Assembly: GCA_024220505.1 (NCBI GenBank)
Contig: JAKZZE010000025.1
Coordinates: 62,001 to 126,000, forward strand
DNA: 64,000 nt
Direction: 5' to 3'
Source: Rhizopus arrhizus
Taxonomy: Eukaryota > Mucoromycota > Mucoromycetes > Mucorales > Rhizopodaceae
How positions within the stretch are numbered: position 1 is the stretch's first letter; every line of letters starts with the position of its first letter. Both the position numbers and the translations under genes were made by a program. The notes beneath the pieces were generated by a model. It saw only the letters and a program-made list of their open reading frames with translations. It made no database searches and had not been told where the DNA came from. Positions 61,950 to 64,000 of the stretch are shown here, in pieces.

Positions 61950-62504
61950 TGTTGTAGAACAGTAACTGATTGTAGTAGACATTGATAAATATATGTCTTA
62001 ACACAAGATCATAATTAAATAAAATAAAATATAAGTTTATTTAAATAAGATCATACAGTCAATTCCAATTAAACATGTTCTTTTAGAATATGGTTTGTAT
62101 TAATGGAGTTCTTTGATAAGAAGAAGTATCAACTAAAATAGCAAAATCCAAGCCAATGTCAGGAATATTGTTAATCTTTCACATAACACGTAAAACAACG
62201 TCATTCAAATCAGTGAGGGATTCCCAGAATAAAAGATAATCTATGACAGACATAGAAAAGAACAAATGAAAAGTTTTCATAATCATAATTATAGACGACA
62301 CTTGTTAAAGTACCTGAAGATTAGAAGAACGCTTACAATAGAAGATATCAAGCCACTCACTCAATAAGATATAAATACCTGCTTTCAATTAGAATAATTT
62401 TTACTTTAAACTTAAATTGAAATAAAGATCAGTCTCAAAAAGTACCTACACTGTTTCTCGATCTTTATTTCCGCCTGTTTTTAATATTCTTACCATTATA
62501 TAAC
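61950..62504 (+). repeat. 3' LTR of a chromovirus element
   Basis: 555 bp, TGTTGTAGAAC...TATATAACA. Reverse complement of the solo LTR at 28873-29440. The element's other parts are lost. Confidence 0.88.
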
Positions 62505-62515
62505 ATTATGAAGAT

Positions 62516-62924
62516 TTTTTTTATATAGGCGGAATAACAACTAACGGCAGTTACATATTAGTTGATGAACAAAATAACTTCTTACCAAAAGATCTACCAA
62601 ATTCACACTTAAAGCTTATTGCATTACCTAGTAATAAAAATGCTGACTTAAATGATGACCAATATCATGTGACTCAAGCAATTATACAAAACAAAAGGAA
62701 ATCCAGGTAACTACCAGGATCCTGTTCATTGGAAAGGATATGATAATCCTATAGATTACACTTGGGAACCTACTTCTAGTTTTGATTATCGATCTTCAAT
62801 TGAATCATATTGGGCTCGTCGTCAAGCAGGTAGAAATACTGCTGTCTCAAAGAAAGCAAGATTACCTAAACGTACCATTCCTACTCGTGATCATAAAAGT
62901 AGAAGCAAGAGGTCAAGGCGTTAA
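62516..62924 (+). pseudogene. Second chromovirus integrase tail with chromodomain
   Basis: Reads GGITTNGSYILVDEQNNFL, then, after a frameshift, YQDPVHWKGYDNPIDYTWEP and SSIESYWARRQAGRN, a chromodomain pattern (aromatic, WKGY, TWEP). It ends KRSRR and TAA at 62924. Its upstream part is missing. It is not the same sequence as the tail at 61425, so two elements are represented side by side. Confidence 0.78.
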
Positions 62925-64000
62925 ATTGACCAAGTAGTTGACCGTCTTTTTCCCTAAGACAATTTTTCCTAAAGAAGGTTATTTTACTATCAGGTTTTTA
63001 TGACAACTTACTACTACGATCTATCCTCAATTATACTATGTCTAATTATCTACCCTATGATCATTATCGCATTTATTAATAGCGATCAGGATTGGACTAT
63101 AATTCCGTAGTGTCTAAGTTTATCCATGCATTGCGCTCCAAAGATAATCATTGTATAGCAATCAAGCACTATTATCGATTAATAGCGTGAGTATGTGAAA
63201 ATGTAGACTTATTAATATGTATGTATATTTACCAAAATAGACTGGTGAATGAGGAGTAAGTGCTTATACTAAATTATGTAAAGATCTGCATAACAGAATA
63301 TAGCATTTAGCCATCTGCATAGTATATATGTTAATATCTCCTCTGTGAAAAGTATATGAACTCTGAACTATATCATTAAATAATATCATATATAATTTTG
63401 GGTCTTGCTGAAATCTCCATTTTATTTTTGTGAATAAAACAATTTTTGGTGTTTACATCAAATTAACACCAAAATTATGTATTTTGAAGACATACACAAA
63501 TCGTGAAAAGTTACAAAATTGCTCTAGGCAACTCAGTGGAATGAATAAATTAAAAAAAGTGGGGAGGTTTCAAGCAAAATGTCTCCTTGTAGTAACCGTA
63601 TTAACGTCCAAAAGGTCAAAAACATTGAAAACGTCAATGTCATTATTAGTGAACTGAAAAGATCATCGAGTATGCCTTTTTCAAGTCGTCAAAAATTATT
63701 TATATTAAAATTCAATAATTTGTAGGTGAGGAGAGTATTAGCTCTTGTTCAACAGTATCTGACTCAGGTATCAAGCTTTTGTTTATAGGGAAGATGTCTA
63801 TCACGAGAACTCCAGTTTATTTATGGTCAAGTGACTATGTTAATGATATAAAAGTTTTTTTTTTCTTTTTTTTTTGTGCTAGTGTTGTTGTTGTCAGATG
63901 TCATCGTCAAGGTGAATTTCGGCATCAAGAAGGTGTATAAGCTTGACTCAGGTATCAAGAATTTTTTTTTGTAAATAAATAGCTTATTTTTATAAAATAT
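62925..64000. other. Region with no recognised gene
   Basis: AT-rich. A short direct repeat (TGACTCAGGTATCAAG) occurs at about 63755 and 63945. The 75-codon frame at 63430-63657 has no supporting feature. Confidence 0.6.

Noticed and set aside
63430..63657. 75-codon plus-strand ORF
   Set aside because: No motif, no homologue recognised, no context that would support a gene.

Overview
The window looks like a piece of an AT-rich eukaryotic, most likely fungal, genome. I infer Mucoromycota (mucoralean type) from three things: very short introns (51-60 nt) with GTAAGT-like donors and a CTAAC-like branch site, the split AT-rich intergenic DNA, and the mixture of Ty3-like, Tc1/mariner, Merlin and LINE elements. 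Almost the whole window is mobile DNA. The non-mobile content I can support is two tRNA genes (Phe at 15214-15286, Val at 32127-32200) and one unrecognised intron-bearing gene (28438-30376) that carries two apparent frameshifts.

Layout, left to right. 1-1329: a dead Tc1-like copy cut by the window edge. 1447-2140: the 3' end of a LINE reverse transcriptase, cut by Ty3 element 1 (2141-7140, plus strand). 7145-7833: an old solo LTR. 7840-15204: Ty3 element 2 (minus strand), ending 9 bp before tRNA-Phe. 15466-23629: Ty3 element 3 (minus strand, LTRs of equal length and identical by eye), inserted in an older LTR; 23634-26022 is layered LTR debris. 26025-27620: dead Tc1-like copy H1. 28438-30376: the host-like gene, with a solo LTR inside its first intron. 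32127: tRNA-Val. 32405-45972: relics of Ty3 elements riddled with Tc1-like elements (E, H2 with F inside it, G, H3, P2). 45973-49232: Tc1-like element A with element N inside it. 49532-50730: an intron-containing Merlin-type transposase. 51000-54340: AT-rich DNA with tandem repeats. 54341-61222: a LINE whose two ORFs are broken by LTRs, one of which is broken by Tc1-like C, which is itself broken by Tc1-like D. 61430-62924: the tails of two chromodomain-type Ty3 elements. 62925-64000: nothing recognisable.

The most interesting system is Ty3 element 3. It appears recent, and it combines a classical -1 slippery heptamer at the gag stop, a protease with an Asp-Cys-Gly-Ala active-site motif, a gag with an Asn/Gly-rich tail instead of a zinc knuckle, and an integrase in a separate downstream ORF with an unexplained C-terminal extension of about 385 residues. 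The second strong pattern is shared by six different Tc1-like elements: each has ~200-bp terminal inverted repeats in which an outer 13-20 nt motif recurs ~175-187 bp inward in inverted orientation, unlike the direct repeats of the classical IR/DR arrangement. A third is repeated Ty3 insertion at the 5' end of tRNA-Phe.

How the genes work together: in each Ty3 element gag makes the particle, protease matures it, RT/RNase H copies the RNA from a tRNA primer bound next to the 5' LTR, and integrase inserts the copy. Tc1-like and Merlin transposases act on their own terminal repeats. All coordinates, boundaries and family calls come from reading the sequence by eye; no alignment or database search was run.
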